6,597 bases of DNA, taken from NCBI GenBank assembly GCA_002746355.1, contig NVWX01000021.1, positions 39,145-45,741 of the forward strand. Direction: 5' to 3'. A program made the translations under genes and the position numbers. Within the stretch, counting starts at the first letter, position 1; each line of letters starts with the position of its first letter. Positions 1 to 5,724 of the stretch are shown here, piece after piece. Source of the stretch: Dehalococcoidia bacterium (lineage in GTDB: Bacteria; Chloroflexota; Dehalococcoidia; Lucifugimonadales; UBA3495). The notes under the pieces were generated by a model that was given only the letters and a program-made list of their open reading frames with translations, did no database searches and was not told the DNA's origin.

Positions 1-785
1 TCGTCGTTCTCCGATACGGCGACCAACTGCAGGAACCCGGCGTGGTAGGGGTTGAATTCTTTGCCCTTCCTCTCCATCTCATCCCAGAACCCGTCCAGGA
101 TGGTCTTGCCTACCTTGTAGCCGGAATAGCTGAGGTAGCAATAGACGTAGTCGTTTTCGATCGTCCAGTCCCAGGTCTCCAGGCTGCCGCTGCCGGGCAC
201 CCAGATGGGCGGGTGGGGCTGCTGGTAGGGCCGAGGCCAGATATTGACGTAGCGGAGCTGGGTGAATTTCCCGTTGAAGGCGAAGGGCTCCCGCTCCTTC
301 CAGGCCTTGATCACCAGGTCGTGGGCCTCCTGATACTTCTCCCGCAGGGTGGCCGGCACCTGGCCGTAGCCGAAGATGGTGTCCATCGATGTGCCCAATG
401 GGAAACCGGCGATGAGCCGGCCGCCGCTCATAACGTCCAGCATGGCCATCTCTTCGGCCACCCGGACGGGCGGGTTGTAGAGGGCCAAGCTGTTGCCCAG
501 CACTATGATGGCCGCCTTGGAGGTGGCCCGGATCATAGCCGACGCCATCAGGTTGGGCGAGGGCATCATCCCGTAGGCGTTTCCGTGGTGCTCGTTAACG
601 CAGATGGCGTCGAAGCCCATGGCCTCGGCGTACTCCAACTCGTCCAGAAAATCGTTGTACATGCGGTGGCCCTTTTCCGGGTCGAAAAGGGAGTTGGGTG
701 CGTCCACCCACACGCTGTGATAATCTTTCTCGAAGTTATCGGGCAAGTCCTGGTACGGCATCAGGTGGAAGAAGCACAATTTCAT
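1..785 (-). CDS. LLM-class (luciferase-like) flavin-dependent monooxygenase, 3' end cut by window edge
   Basis: Translating the minus strand from the ATG at 785 gives 261 codons without a stop, running off the left edge, so the C-terminus is missing. Seen: N-terminal MKLCFFHLMPY, a first beta strand; NEHH at residues 64-67, like the EHH of bacterial-luciferase-type proteins; NPPVRVAEEMAMLDVMSGGR at about 104-123, the family hallmark; and a PRPYQQPHPPIWVPGSGS segment near 185-201. The family (PF00296) uses reduced FMN and O2 to oxygenate organic substrates as a cytoplasmic TIM barrel, usually 330-400 aa long, so about a quarter to a third is missing. The substrate cannot be read from the sequence. 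A GAGG at 797-800 lies 11 nt before the ATG. The gene is divergent from the SCP2-fusion gene at 880. The long open frame on the opposite strand (42-791) is only its GC-rich shadow. The family call is firm; the role in catabolism is inferred. Confidence 0.94.
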   Translation of the reverse strand, partial: MKLCFFHLMPYQDLPDNFEKDYHSVWVDAPNSLFDPEKGHRMYNDFLDELEYAEAMGFDAICVNEHHGNAYGMMPSPNLMASAMIRATSKAAIIVLGNSLALYNPPVRVAEEMAMLDVMSGGRLIAGFPLGTSMDTIFGYGQVPATLREKYQEAHDLVIKAWKEREPFAFNGKFTQLRYVNIWPRPYQQPHPPIWVPGSGSLETWDWTIENDYVYCYLSYSGYKVGKTILDGFWDEMERKGKEFNPYHAGFLQLVAVSEND

Positions 786-818
786 GGCTGAGTTTTCCTC
801 TAGGCTGAGTTGCCTGGA

Positions 819-848
819 ATTGTACAAGAACCCCGATGCCGATGCCAC
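819..848 (-). promoter_or_regulatory. Candidate sigma70-type promoter for the luciferase-like gene
   Basis: On the minus strand, GTGGCA (843-848, 4/6 to TTGACA) is followed by an 18-nt spacer and TACAAT (819-824, 5/6 to TATAAT). Predicted transcription would start near 812, giving a leader of about 27 nt that contains the GAGG at 797-800. The -10 overlaps an 8-bp palindrome TTGTACAA (820-827), which could be chance or a small operator. The -35 is weak, so this is a moderate to low confidence call. Confidence 0.35.
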
Positions 849-867
849 CGTCCCAGAACCGGGATAC

Positions 868-874
868 AGGAGAG
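868..874 (+). promoter_or_regulatory. Shine-Dalgarno site for the MDMPI/SCP2 gene
   Basis: AGGAGAG lies 5 nt before the ATG at 880 (7 nt counted from the AGGAG core). It is the strongest ribosome binding site on the plus strand of this window and fixes the start codon of the gene that follows. Confidence 0.8.
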
Positions 875-879
875 ACTGA

Positions 880-1716
880 ATGGCGGATGAAAATACTGAG
901 ATCGGCCACCGGGTGGCCGTAGCCAGGCGGTTGGCTGCAAACATCAGGGCGTACCTGGGTGAGTTGACGCCAGGGCAGTGGGAACTACAAAGCGCGTGCG
1001 CCGAATGGCAGGTGCGGGACGTGGTCAGCCACCTGATTGGCGGCGCGGAACGGCAGGCCGAAAGCATGGAACGGGGCCGGGGCGGCGATGCTAACCCACC
1101 GGCCGGGTTCGTGCCCCCAGATGCCGCGGCGCTATCCGCCGCCAACGCTCAGCGGGACATCGACCGGCGAAACGAGATGGCGGGCCACATCCTGGAGTCC
1201 TTCGATGCCAGCTACGAGAAGCTCCACAGGGAATTCGACGAATTCGCCAAGTGCTCCTGGGACACGCTGGCTTGGCACGTGCGCCGCGGCGCCATGACTG
1301 GTGCGGCCTACGTGGAACTGCGAATCCAGGAGCTGGCTATCCACGACTGGGACATCCGCTCCGCCTTTGACACCAATGCGGGTCTCGACCCCGATTGCGT
1401 GCCGGTGCTGTTGGACATGTCGCCCAGATGGCTGGGCATGTGCTTCCGTCCCTCGGCCCCATTGCCCAAGCCGGTGGTTTATGGGTTCAGTATTGGCGGC
1501 GAATCCTACCGAATGACGGTCACGGGAGATGCGTTCCAGATGGAAGCAGGGGAGGCCTCTCAGCCGGACCTTTCTATCTCCGCCACCGGCGAGCAGTATC
1601 TGCTGTTCACCTACGGGCGGCTGACCGCGTCTGACGGCATTCACCTGGGCAGGCTGTCGGTTGACGGCGATGTTTCCCATCTGGACCAGTTCGAGGTCTG
1701 GTTCAATGGGCTTTAA
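880..1716 (+). CDS. Maleylpyruvate isomerase-like (MDMPI/DinB) N-domain fused to SCP2-like C-domain
   Basis: The protein has 278 aa. The N-terminal half (about 10-165) matches the mycothiol-dependent maleylpyruvate isomerase / DinB helical-bundle superfamily: WQVRDVVSHLIGGAERQ at 43-59 and ELRIQELAIHDWDI at 146-159. H51, E151 and H155 match the metal-binding His...Glu-x3-His of that family; from memory, the Corynebacterium enzyme uses His52, Glu144 and His148. The C-terminal part (about 200-276) looks like an SCP2 sterol-carrier domain: a beta-rich stretch, then PDLSISATGEQYLLFTYGR and a closing LSVDGD. Family members catalyse thiol-dependent isomerisation or transfer, or have unknown roles. 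No signal peptide or membrane segment is visible, so it is probably cytoplasmic. The gene is divergent from the monooxygenase and 116 nt upstream of an oxidase on the same strand. The true substrate and thiol cofactor are unknown, and maleylpyruvate isomerase activity should not be assumed. Confidence 0.85.
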   Translation: MADENTEIGHRVAVARRLAANIRAYLGELTPGQWELQSACAEWQVRDVVSHLIGGAERQAESMERGRGGDANPPAGFVPPDAAALSAANAQRDIDRRNEMAGHILESFDASYEKLHREFDEFAKCSWDTLAWHVRRGAMTGAAYVELRIQELAIHDWDIRSAFDTNAGLDPDCVPVLLDMSPRWLGMCFRPSAPLPKPVVYGFSIGGESYRMTVTGDAFQMEAGEASQPDLSISATGEQYLLFTYGRLTASDGIHLGRLSVDGDVSHLDQFEVWFNGL

Positions 1717-1832
1717 CCGGACTTAACCGTGAGGATGTAAACTCGCGCCGCGCCTGTGATAAGCTCGTTAGCGGACATAACATCCCACCCATTCTTCTCG
1801 AAAGGACGGGTTGGGAAAGAGAGATATTTAAA

Positions 1833-2960
1833 TTGACCACTGGTTCACGTGATGTTGTGATCGTTGGCGGCGGGATCGTTGCCTGCCTCAGCGGGTATCT
1901 CCTGGGCCGCCGAGGTTACAAGGTTACGATCTTGGAGGCCGACTCGTTAGGCTCCCATGCCTCGGGGTTCGCATTCGGCGGACTTGACCCGCTGACTGGG
2001 GTCGGTCTTCCGGAGCCGTTGCTGGATTTCAGCCTGTGGTGCTACGGACGGCACCGGAGTCTGGCCCGAGAACTTCACGAGGCCACTGGGATCGACGTTG
2101 GATTCGAGTTGCGGGACCGGCTGAACCTGGCATTCACCGACGATGATGCGCGGGCCGCCAAGCAGGGCATCGAATGGATGAAAGACATCGGTGGGTTCAA
2201 CGTAGAGTGGGTGGATAACTCCCAGGCCAGGGAAATCGAGCCCCAGGTTAGCGGTGAGATCACCGGAGGGGTCTATGCCCAGAGCCCGGCGGCCGTGGAG
2301 CCCTACCGGTTCATTTTGGCGGCTATGCGGGCTGGAGAGCGCTACCATGTGGAGATGCTCCAGCGCCGGGCCACAGGTCTGATCAGTGATGGCGATAGGT
2401 GCACTGGGGTCACTCTGGAGAACGGCAGCATCGACGCCGGAATCGTAGTCCTAGCCATGGGCCCGTGGACCGGTCTGGCTTCGGAGTGGTGCGGGGTGGA
2501 CATTCCCGTGACACCCCTGAAGGGACAGATCCTAAGGATGCGGACTTCCCACGATCCACTCAAATTGTCCGTGAACTACCAGCACAGTTATGTGGCTACC
2601 AAGTCTGACGGCCTGATCTGGGCCGGGACCACCGAGGAAGAGACCGGATTCGACGACAGCCCAAATTCAGCGGCCCGCGACAGCATCATGGCTGACTTCC
2701 TGAAGATGATTCCCGGCATGAGCGACGCCGAACTATTGCAGCAGACCGCCTGTCTTCGCCCCATGTCCGCGGATGGAATGCCCATCGTGGACAAGATCGA
2801 CGGGTGGGACAATCTCTACGTCGCTACCGGCGGTGGCCGCAAGGGCATCCTCTGGAGCACCGGCATGGCCCACACGATATTGGACCTGATCGCCGACGGC
2901 AAAGCGGACGTTAGCGGAGCGGAGCACCTGAAGCTGGACCGGTTCCCGGCCAAGGTCTAA
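1833..2960 (+). CDS. FAD-dependent oxidoreductase, DAO family (glycine/D-amino acid oxidase-like)
   Basis: The protein has 375 aa, a normal length for single-domain DAO-family oxidases (PF01266) such as glycine oxidase, sarcosine oxidase and D-amino acid dehydrogenase. Seen: an N-terminal Rossmann motif VVIVGGGIVA (8-17), whose usual third glycine is Ala17; VTILEAD at 31-37 with Glu35 as likely FAD-ribose ligand; SHASGFAFGG (41-50), the flavin loop; TPLKGQILRM (227-236); AGTTEEETGFD (264-274); CLRPMSADGMPIVD (307-320), where Arg309 sits where glycine oxidase binds the substrate carboxylate; and a C-terminal FAD motif NLYVATGGGRKGIL (327-340). It should oxidise a C-N bond of an amino acid or amine, giving an imine and passing electrons to O2 or a carrier. 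The exact substrate is not readable. The start is TTG: the FAD motif begins only seven residues in and no upstream in-frame ATG or GTG fits. The purine-rich leader at 1813-1823 is a weak ribosome site. The 3' end overlaps comB by 4 nt. Confidence 0.91.
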   Translation: MTTGSRDVVIVGGGIVACLSGYLLGRRGYKVTILEADSLGSHASGFAFGGLDPLTGVGLPEPLLDFSLWCYGRHRSLARELHEATGIDVGFELRDRLNLAFTDDDARAAKQGIEWMKDIGGFNVEWVDNSQAREIEPQVSGEITGGVYAQSPAAVEPYRFILAAMRAGERYHVEMLQRRATGLISDGDRCTGVTLENGSIDAGIVVLAMGPWTGLASEWCGVDIPVTPLKGQILRMRTSHDPLKLSVNYQHSYVATKSDGLIWAGTTEEETGFDDSPNSAARDSIMADFLKMIPGMSDAELLQQTACLRPMSADGMPIVDKIDGWDNLYVATGGGRKGILWSTGMAHTILDLIADGKADVSGAEHLKLDRFPAKV

Positions 2961-3646
2961 AGGGCTTGCTTGCGGGCCACTAGCAGGCCGTCTTCCCGGC
3001 TGATCTTCATGGCGAACGAATACCGGTCGGCCTCCAGGGCCAGCGTCACGTCTTCGGGATGGTACTGGGGCTGCAATGGGTCGAAGAACTTCTGGGTTGC
3101 TCCGCCCGTCATGATCAGGGACTTCACCGCATCGAAGTCAGGCTTCCTATTTTCCATTATGTTGCGAAGGTAGATGCCGCATTGTTCATCTTCGTCGGAG
3201 CGGTTGAAACCCTCGTCTCCCATGGCGATGATCGAGACCAACTCCGGCCCATCTTTCTTGACGGCCTCCGCCGTGGCCTGGGCGACAACGAAAGACCCTA
3301 GATATATCTCTGACGCGTTCACAGCCGCCGCCACACCCACGGTGCCGGCCCTTGTGGACTGGACCAGAGTTTTGCCGGCCAAATCGACCTGGGATATCTC
3401 GTAGGGCGAATTCCCGAAATCGAAACCCTCGGGCCGCTTGCCGGCCACCTCGCCCATGAGAAAATCGCCCACGCCCTTGCGGTGCAGTTCCAGTGCCTCC
3501 TCCGGTTCGGCCACCAGGGTGATTTCCTTGACGTCGTGGTCAAAGGCGATGGCCGCCGTCGTAAAGGCCCGGAACACGTCGATGATTATCGCGGTCCCCT
3601 GGGCCTCCTGGGCGCCACGCACCAAGCTGCCAAGTCTTACTTCCAT
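2957..3646 (-). CDS. comB: ComB family protein, probable 2-phosphosulfolactate phosphatase
   Basis: The protein has 229 aa, the usual ComB size (PF04029). Conserved blocks seen: IIIDVFRAFTTA (20-31), matching the family's DVLRATTT with Asp23; a GE-x-G stretch ending in GFDFGNSPYE (74-83); STRAGT (97-102), a variant of the common T-x-NGT; and DEDEQCGIYL (151-160) with Cys156. The known reaction is Mg-dependent hydrolysis of 2-phospho-3-sulfolactate to 3-sulfolactate, step two of coenzyme M synthesis in methanogens. Many bacteria without coenzyme M carry homologs, so the in vivo substrate here is open. The ATG is preceded directly by an in-frame TAA (3647-3649), so no longer form exists. The nearest GGAG is 12 nt upstream, a poor ribosome site. 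It sits 97 nt downstream of the propeller gene on the same strand and may be read from that gene's promoter. No comA or comC is in the window. Confidence 0.87.
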   Translation of the reverse strand: MEVRLGSLVRGAQEAQGTAIIIDVFRAFTTAAIAFDHDVKEITLVAEPEEALELHRKGVGDFLMGEVAGKRPEGFDFGNSPYEISQVDLAGKTLVQSTRAGTVGVAAAVNASEIYLGSFVVAQATAEAVKKDGPELVSIIAMGDEGFNRSDEDEQCGIYLRNIMENRKPDFDAVKSLIMTGGATQKFFDPLQPQYHPEDVTLALEADRYSFAMKISREDGLLVARKQAL

Positions 3647-3680
3647 TTAGTTGTCTTGCTCCGATCTAAGTGTCTTGTGC

Positions 3681-3724
3681 GAGAGGGCGGCCCTCACCCT
3701 AACTCCCTCCCGTTGCGAAGGGCT
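3681..3724. repeat. Remnant of a CCCTCACCCTAAC-type interspersed palindromic repeat
   Basis: The gap between comB and the propeller gene holds GAGGG-CGG-CCCTC (3683-3695, a 5-bp hairpin) followed by CCCTCACCCTAACTCCCTCC. This resembles the intergenic CCCTCACCC(T)AACCCTCTCCC palindromes common in GC-rich bacterial genomes, here degraded. There is no T-run after the hairpin on either strand, so it is not a standard intrinsic terminator. Only one copy is visible in the window, so identity as a repeat rests on resemblance. Confidence 0.4.
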
Positions 3725-3743
3725 GCTCTCTGAAGTCCTACCC

Positions 3744-4691
3744 CTACTTCTTGGTCAACTTCTGTAGGGAGCGTACCTCACGGGGTGGGTTGAGGCGGCT
3801 GCCCGTGTGGGTCCAGGATACCTCGCCCACGAAGATGTCGCCTTTGCCGTTGATGCAGACACCGTGGGGGGCGATGAACGTGCCGGGCTCTTCGCCCTCG
3901 GGAATGTCGCCCAATTTGGCCAAGTAATTGCCCTTCAGATCCATGATGCCAATTCGGGGGCCTAAGCCAGACGCCTGGTCGTTGGGGCCGATAGCCGCGC
4001 CCAATTCGCCAACGTAGACCCTCTGGTCGCCGCTGGTGTCGATAAACAGGCCACAGGGACGGGCCATGTCCTTCCACTGAGTCTCGAACTTGCCGTTCTT
4101 GTCGAAGACCTGTATCCGCTGGTTCTCCCGGTCAGCCACGTAGACCCAGCCGTCTTTGTCGGTGCAGACGTTATGGGCGATATTGAACTGGCCCGGTCCG
4201 GTGCCTGATTCGCCCCAGGAGAACAGCAGCTTGCCGTCCGGCGAGTATTTGTGAACACGGGCATTGCCGTAGCCGTCGGATACGTAGAATTCGGCTGTCT
4301 GAGGGTCCAGGGCAACGTGGGTGCAACGGTTGAAGGGGTCTCCGCTCATGAAGGGCGCCGGCTTGCCGCTGATGCCCAGGGTGAAGATGACGGTGCCGTC
4401 AAGTTTGCACTTGCGCACGGTGTGGTCGCCGTCGTCGGTCAGATAGATGCTGTCGTCGGGCCCCATCGTGATGCCGTGAGCCCTAGGGTAGACACCCTCG
4501 CCCCAGGAGCGGAGGAAATTACCGTCCTTGTCGAAGACGATCATCGGATGCTCGCCCCGGTTGAAAACGTATACGTTTTCTTGGGAGTCAACTCCGACTG
4601 CGGCGCACTCTTTGTAAGACCAACCGTCGGGGAGCGTGCCCCAACCCTCTTCTACCTCATAAGTGAAGGCGCCTGAGCCAAGAGTTACCAT
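3744..4691 (-). CDS. NHL-repeat beta-propeller, peptidyl-alpha-hydroxyglycine alpha-amidating lyase (PAL)-like
   Basis: The protein has 315 aa and about six NHL-type blades, starting near 32, 73, 126, 175, 215 and 278. Each has a VxVD / VYVxD core and an F-D-x-x-GNF-like turn. Resemblance to animal PAL is specific: FNRGEHPM (43-50; compare FHRGDH), SDGYGNARV (138-146; compare SDGYCNSRI), a GPGQF then AHNV stretch (165-175) and VADRENQRIQVF (185-196; compare VADRENGRIQCF). His72, His173 and His276 open successive blades with spacings of 101 and 103, close to PAL's three zinc histidines; Arg45, Tyr141 and Arg188 match its catalytic residues as I recall them. PAL cleaves peptidyl-hydroxyglycine to peptide amide and glyoxylate. 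Here there is no signal peptide and no hydroxylating monooxygenase domain, so the substrate is unknown. A GAGG at 4700-4703, 8 nt from the ATG, supports the start. Family call firm, activity inferred. Confidence 0.87.
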   Translation of the reverse strand: MVTLGSGAFTYEVEEGWGTLPDGWSYKECAAVGVDSQENVYVFNRGEHPMIVFDKDGNFLRSWGEGVYPRAHGITMGPDDSIYLTDDGDHTVRKCKLDGTVIFTLGISGKPAPFMSGDPFNRCTHVALDPQTAEFYVSDGYGNARVHKYSPDGKLLFSWGESGTGPGQFNIAHNVCTDKDGWVYVADRENQRIQVFDKNGKFETQWKDMARPCGLFIDTSGDQRVYVGELGAAIGPNDQASGLGPRIGIMDLKGNYLAKLGDIPEGEEPGTFIAPHGVCINGKGDIFVGEVSWTHTGSRLNPPREVRSLQKLTKK

Positions 4692-4699
4692 CGCTACAT

Positions 4700-4703
4700 C
4701 CTC
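4700..4703 (-). promoter_or_regulatory. Shine-Dalgarno site for the PAL-like gene
   Basis: On the minus strand GAGG lies 8 nt before the ATG at 4691, ideal spacing. An ATG overlapping this site (4697-4699) is followed at once by TAG and cannot serve as start, which supports the ATG at 4691. Confidence 0.7.
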
Positions 4704-4754
4704 GATTTCTGTTAATTTTCTGGTGATTTAAGCCCCCGTAAGGGACACCCGGAG

Positions 4755-4782
4755 ATTGTAGCACCGCCACAAGGGAAAGCAA
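4755..4782 (-). promoter_or_regulatory. Candidate extended -10 promoter for the PAL-like gene
   Basis: On the minus strand TACAAT (4755-4760, 5/6 to TATAAT) is preceded by TGC, the extended -10 signature. A 16-nt spacer separates it from a weak -35, TTGCTT (4777-4782). The expected start near 4748 gives a leader of about 57 nt. Support comes mainly from the -10 and its position in a divergent gap. Confidence 0.5.
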
Positions 4783-4839
4783 CGAGGCCGCAGACCCGGT
4801 TCTTATATTTCGGTCAACCGGCCCAAGACGAGCTTTACG

Positions 4840-4869
4840 TTGCCACGAGCCATTGGCCGTTGCTATGAT
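4840..4869 (+). promoter_or_regulatory. Probable sigma70-type promoter for the chlorite dismutase family gene
   Basis: TTGCCA (4840-4845, 5/6 to TTGACA), an 18-nt spacer, then TATGAT (4864-4869, 5/6 to TATAAT) with an upstream TGC extended -10. Transcription would start near 4876 and leave a leader of about 55 nt. An overlapping GATAAT (4867-4872) is an alternative -10 but gives a 21-nt spacer. This is the best promoter match in the window. It points away from the promoter at 4755-4782, so the two -35 boxes lie about 57 nt apart. Confidence 0.6.
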
Positions 4870-4931
4870 AATTTCGGTATCCCCGCATCCAAGATTCGAC
4901 GGCGGGCCGAAAAACCGCGAAGTAGGGTTAG

Positions 4932-5630
4932 ATGACAGAACAAGTCAGGCGAGATTTCGTGAAGTATTCATTCTTCAAGGTCGACCCCGAGTGGCGGCGT
5001 CTTCCGGAGAAGGAACGCCAGGACAACAAGGCCCAGTTTGCCGAGGTGTTGGGAGAGTTTTCCGACCGCGTGTCCATGTCCAGCTACAGCATGGTTGGCA
5101 CCCGTGGCGACGCCGATTTCCTGCTGTGGAAGGTGAGCGAGGAACTGGAAGCCATCAACGAGCTGATGGCCAGGGTTAACCACACCGATCTGGCCCGCTA
5201 CCTGACGATGCCTTATTCATACTTGGCCATGACCCGCCGGTCGCCGTATATCGACGATCATAAGCACGAAGGCCAAGAGGGAACGGGCTCCGCGACCATG
5301 CGCATCATCGGCCGGAAGTACCTGTTCATCTATCCCTTCATTAAGACCCACGAGTGGTATCAACTACCCAAGGAAGAACGCCAGGAGCTGATGAACGAGC
5401 ATTTCGTCATCGGGCATAAATACCCTGATGTGAAGATCAGCACGGCGTATTCGTTCGGACTCGACGACCAGGAATTCGTGCTCGGATTTGAGACCGACGA
5501 CCCGTCCCACTTCCTGGACCTGGTGATGGACCTTCGCGAGTCCAAGGCCCGGCCCTACACTTTGGTGGATACCCCCATCTTCTCCTGCATCGCCAAGCCC
5601 GTTGAGGCCTGTTTGGACGACTTGGGTTAA
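4932..5630 (+). CDS. Chlorite dismutase family haem protein, candidate coproheme decarboxylase (ChdC/HemQ)
   Basis: The protein has 232 aa, close to the roughly 245 aa of ChdC/HemQ (PF06778). Two ferredoxin-like halves are visible, about 8-110 and 128-220. Key motifs: YPFIK (134-138), matching ChdC's YPMxK in which the Tyr forms the catalytic radical and the Lys aids decarboxylation; EWYQLPKEERQELMNEH (141-157) with His157 as proximal haem ligand; GLDDQEF (176-182); and ARPYTLVDTPIF (206-217). ChdC turns coproheme III into haem b in the coproporphyrin-dependent pathway, in the cytoplasm. The distal Gln expected about 13 residues after the proximal His is absent; Ile169/Ser170 sit there, and there is a one-residue deletion. 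The distal Arg of true chlorite dismutases is also not evident. Haem decarboxylation is therefore likely but not proven, and a peroxidase-like relative is possible. The AGGG at 4924-4927 is only 4 nt from the ATG, a weak ribosome site. The gene is monocistronic, ending at a strong terminator. Confidence 0.91.
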   Translation: MTEQVRRDFVKYSFFKVDPEWRRLPEKERQDNKAQFAEVLGEFSDRVSMSSYSMVGTRGDADFLLWKVSEELEAINELMARVNHTDLARYLTMPYSYLAMTRRSPYIDDHKHEGQEGTGSATMRIIGRKYLFIYPFIKTHEWYQLPKEERQELMNEHFVIGHKYPDVKISTAYSFGLDDQEFVLGFETDDPSHFLDLVMDLRESKARPYTLVDTPIFSCIAKPVEACLDDLG

Positions 5631-5652
5631 ACAACTTCTGGCGCGAACTAGC

Positions 5653-5690
5653 AAAAAGGGGCGTCCCGATTGATCGGGACGCCCCTTTTT
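5653..5690. terminator. Bidirectional rho-independent terminator
   Basis: A perfect inverted repeat with 18-nt arms, 5653-5670 and 5673-5690, separated by only TG (5671-5672). The GC-rich stem core is flanked by A5 on the left and T5 on the right, so either strand gives a hairpin followed by U residues. It begins 22 nt after the stop of the haem-protein gene, which it surely serves. The aconitase gene converging from the right ends 170 nt away and may also use it. Confidence 0.94.
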
Positions 5691-5724
5691 CGTTTCAGTT
5701 CCACATTGAGAGCTTGACTGATGC

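Larger units (their letters stand above)
4692..4931. other. Divergent regulatory region, 240 nt
   Basis: This gap separates the PAL-like gene (-) from the haem-protein gene (+) and holds both promoters listed above. Between their -35 boxes is an inverted repeat CCGGTT (4796-4801) / AACCGG (4816-4821) with a 14-nt AT-richer spacer, centred near 4808, a possible operator. No coding frame here has a convincing start site; the frame open from 4853 across the haem-protein start is a shadow. Confidence 0.5.

Noticed and set aside
42..791. Long plus-strand open frame of 249 codons covering the left gene
   Set aside because: It is antisense to a clear luciferase-like monooxygenase, has Gly/His/Val-rich low-quality composition and no family motif; it is the shadow of a GC-rich gene.
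1132..1680. Minus-strand open frame of 182 codons inside the MDMPI/SCP2 gene
   Set aside because: No recognisable motif, no ribosome site, and the opposite strand encodes a well-supported domain pair.
1713..1729. Direct repeat TTAACCG (1713-1719 and 1723-1729)
   Set aside because: Two 7-nt copies 10 nt apart, one overlapping a stop codon, are easily chance; no third copy or flanking structure supports an operator.
1757..1781. Promoter for the FAD oxidase (GATAAG or CATAAC as -10)
   Set aside because: No -35 with more than 3/6 match at proper spacing was found, so I do not list it as a feature.
4251..4676. Plus-strand open frame of 141 codons antisense to the propeller gene
   Set aside because: The minus-strand protein shows blade after blade of NHL motifs; the antisense frame shows none.
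4872..4912. Stem TTTCGG/CCGAAA plus CCCGC/GCGGG with a 4-nt bulge as a leader riboswitch
   Set aside because: The predicted transcription start (about 4876) falls inside the left arm, so the outer stem would not be in the RNA. It matches no riboswitch class I know.
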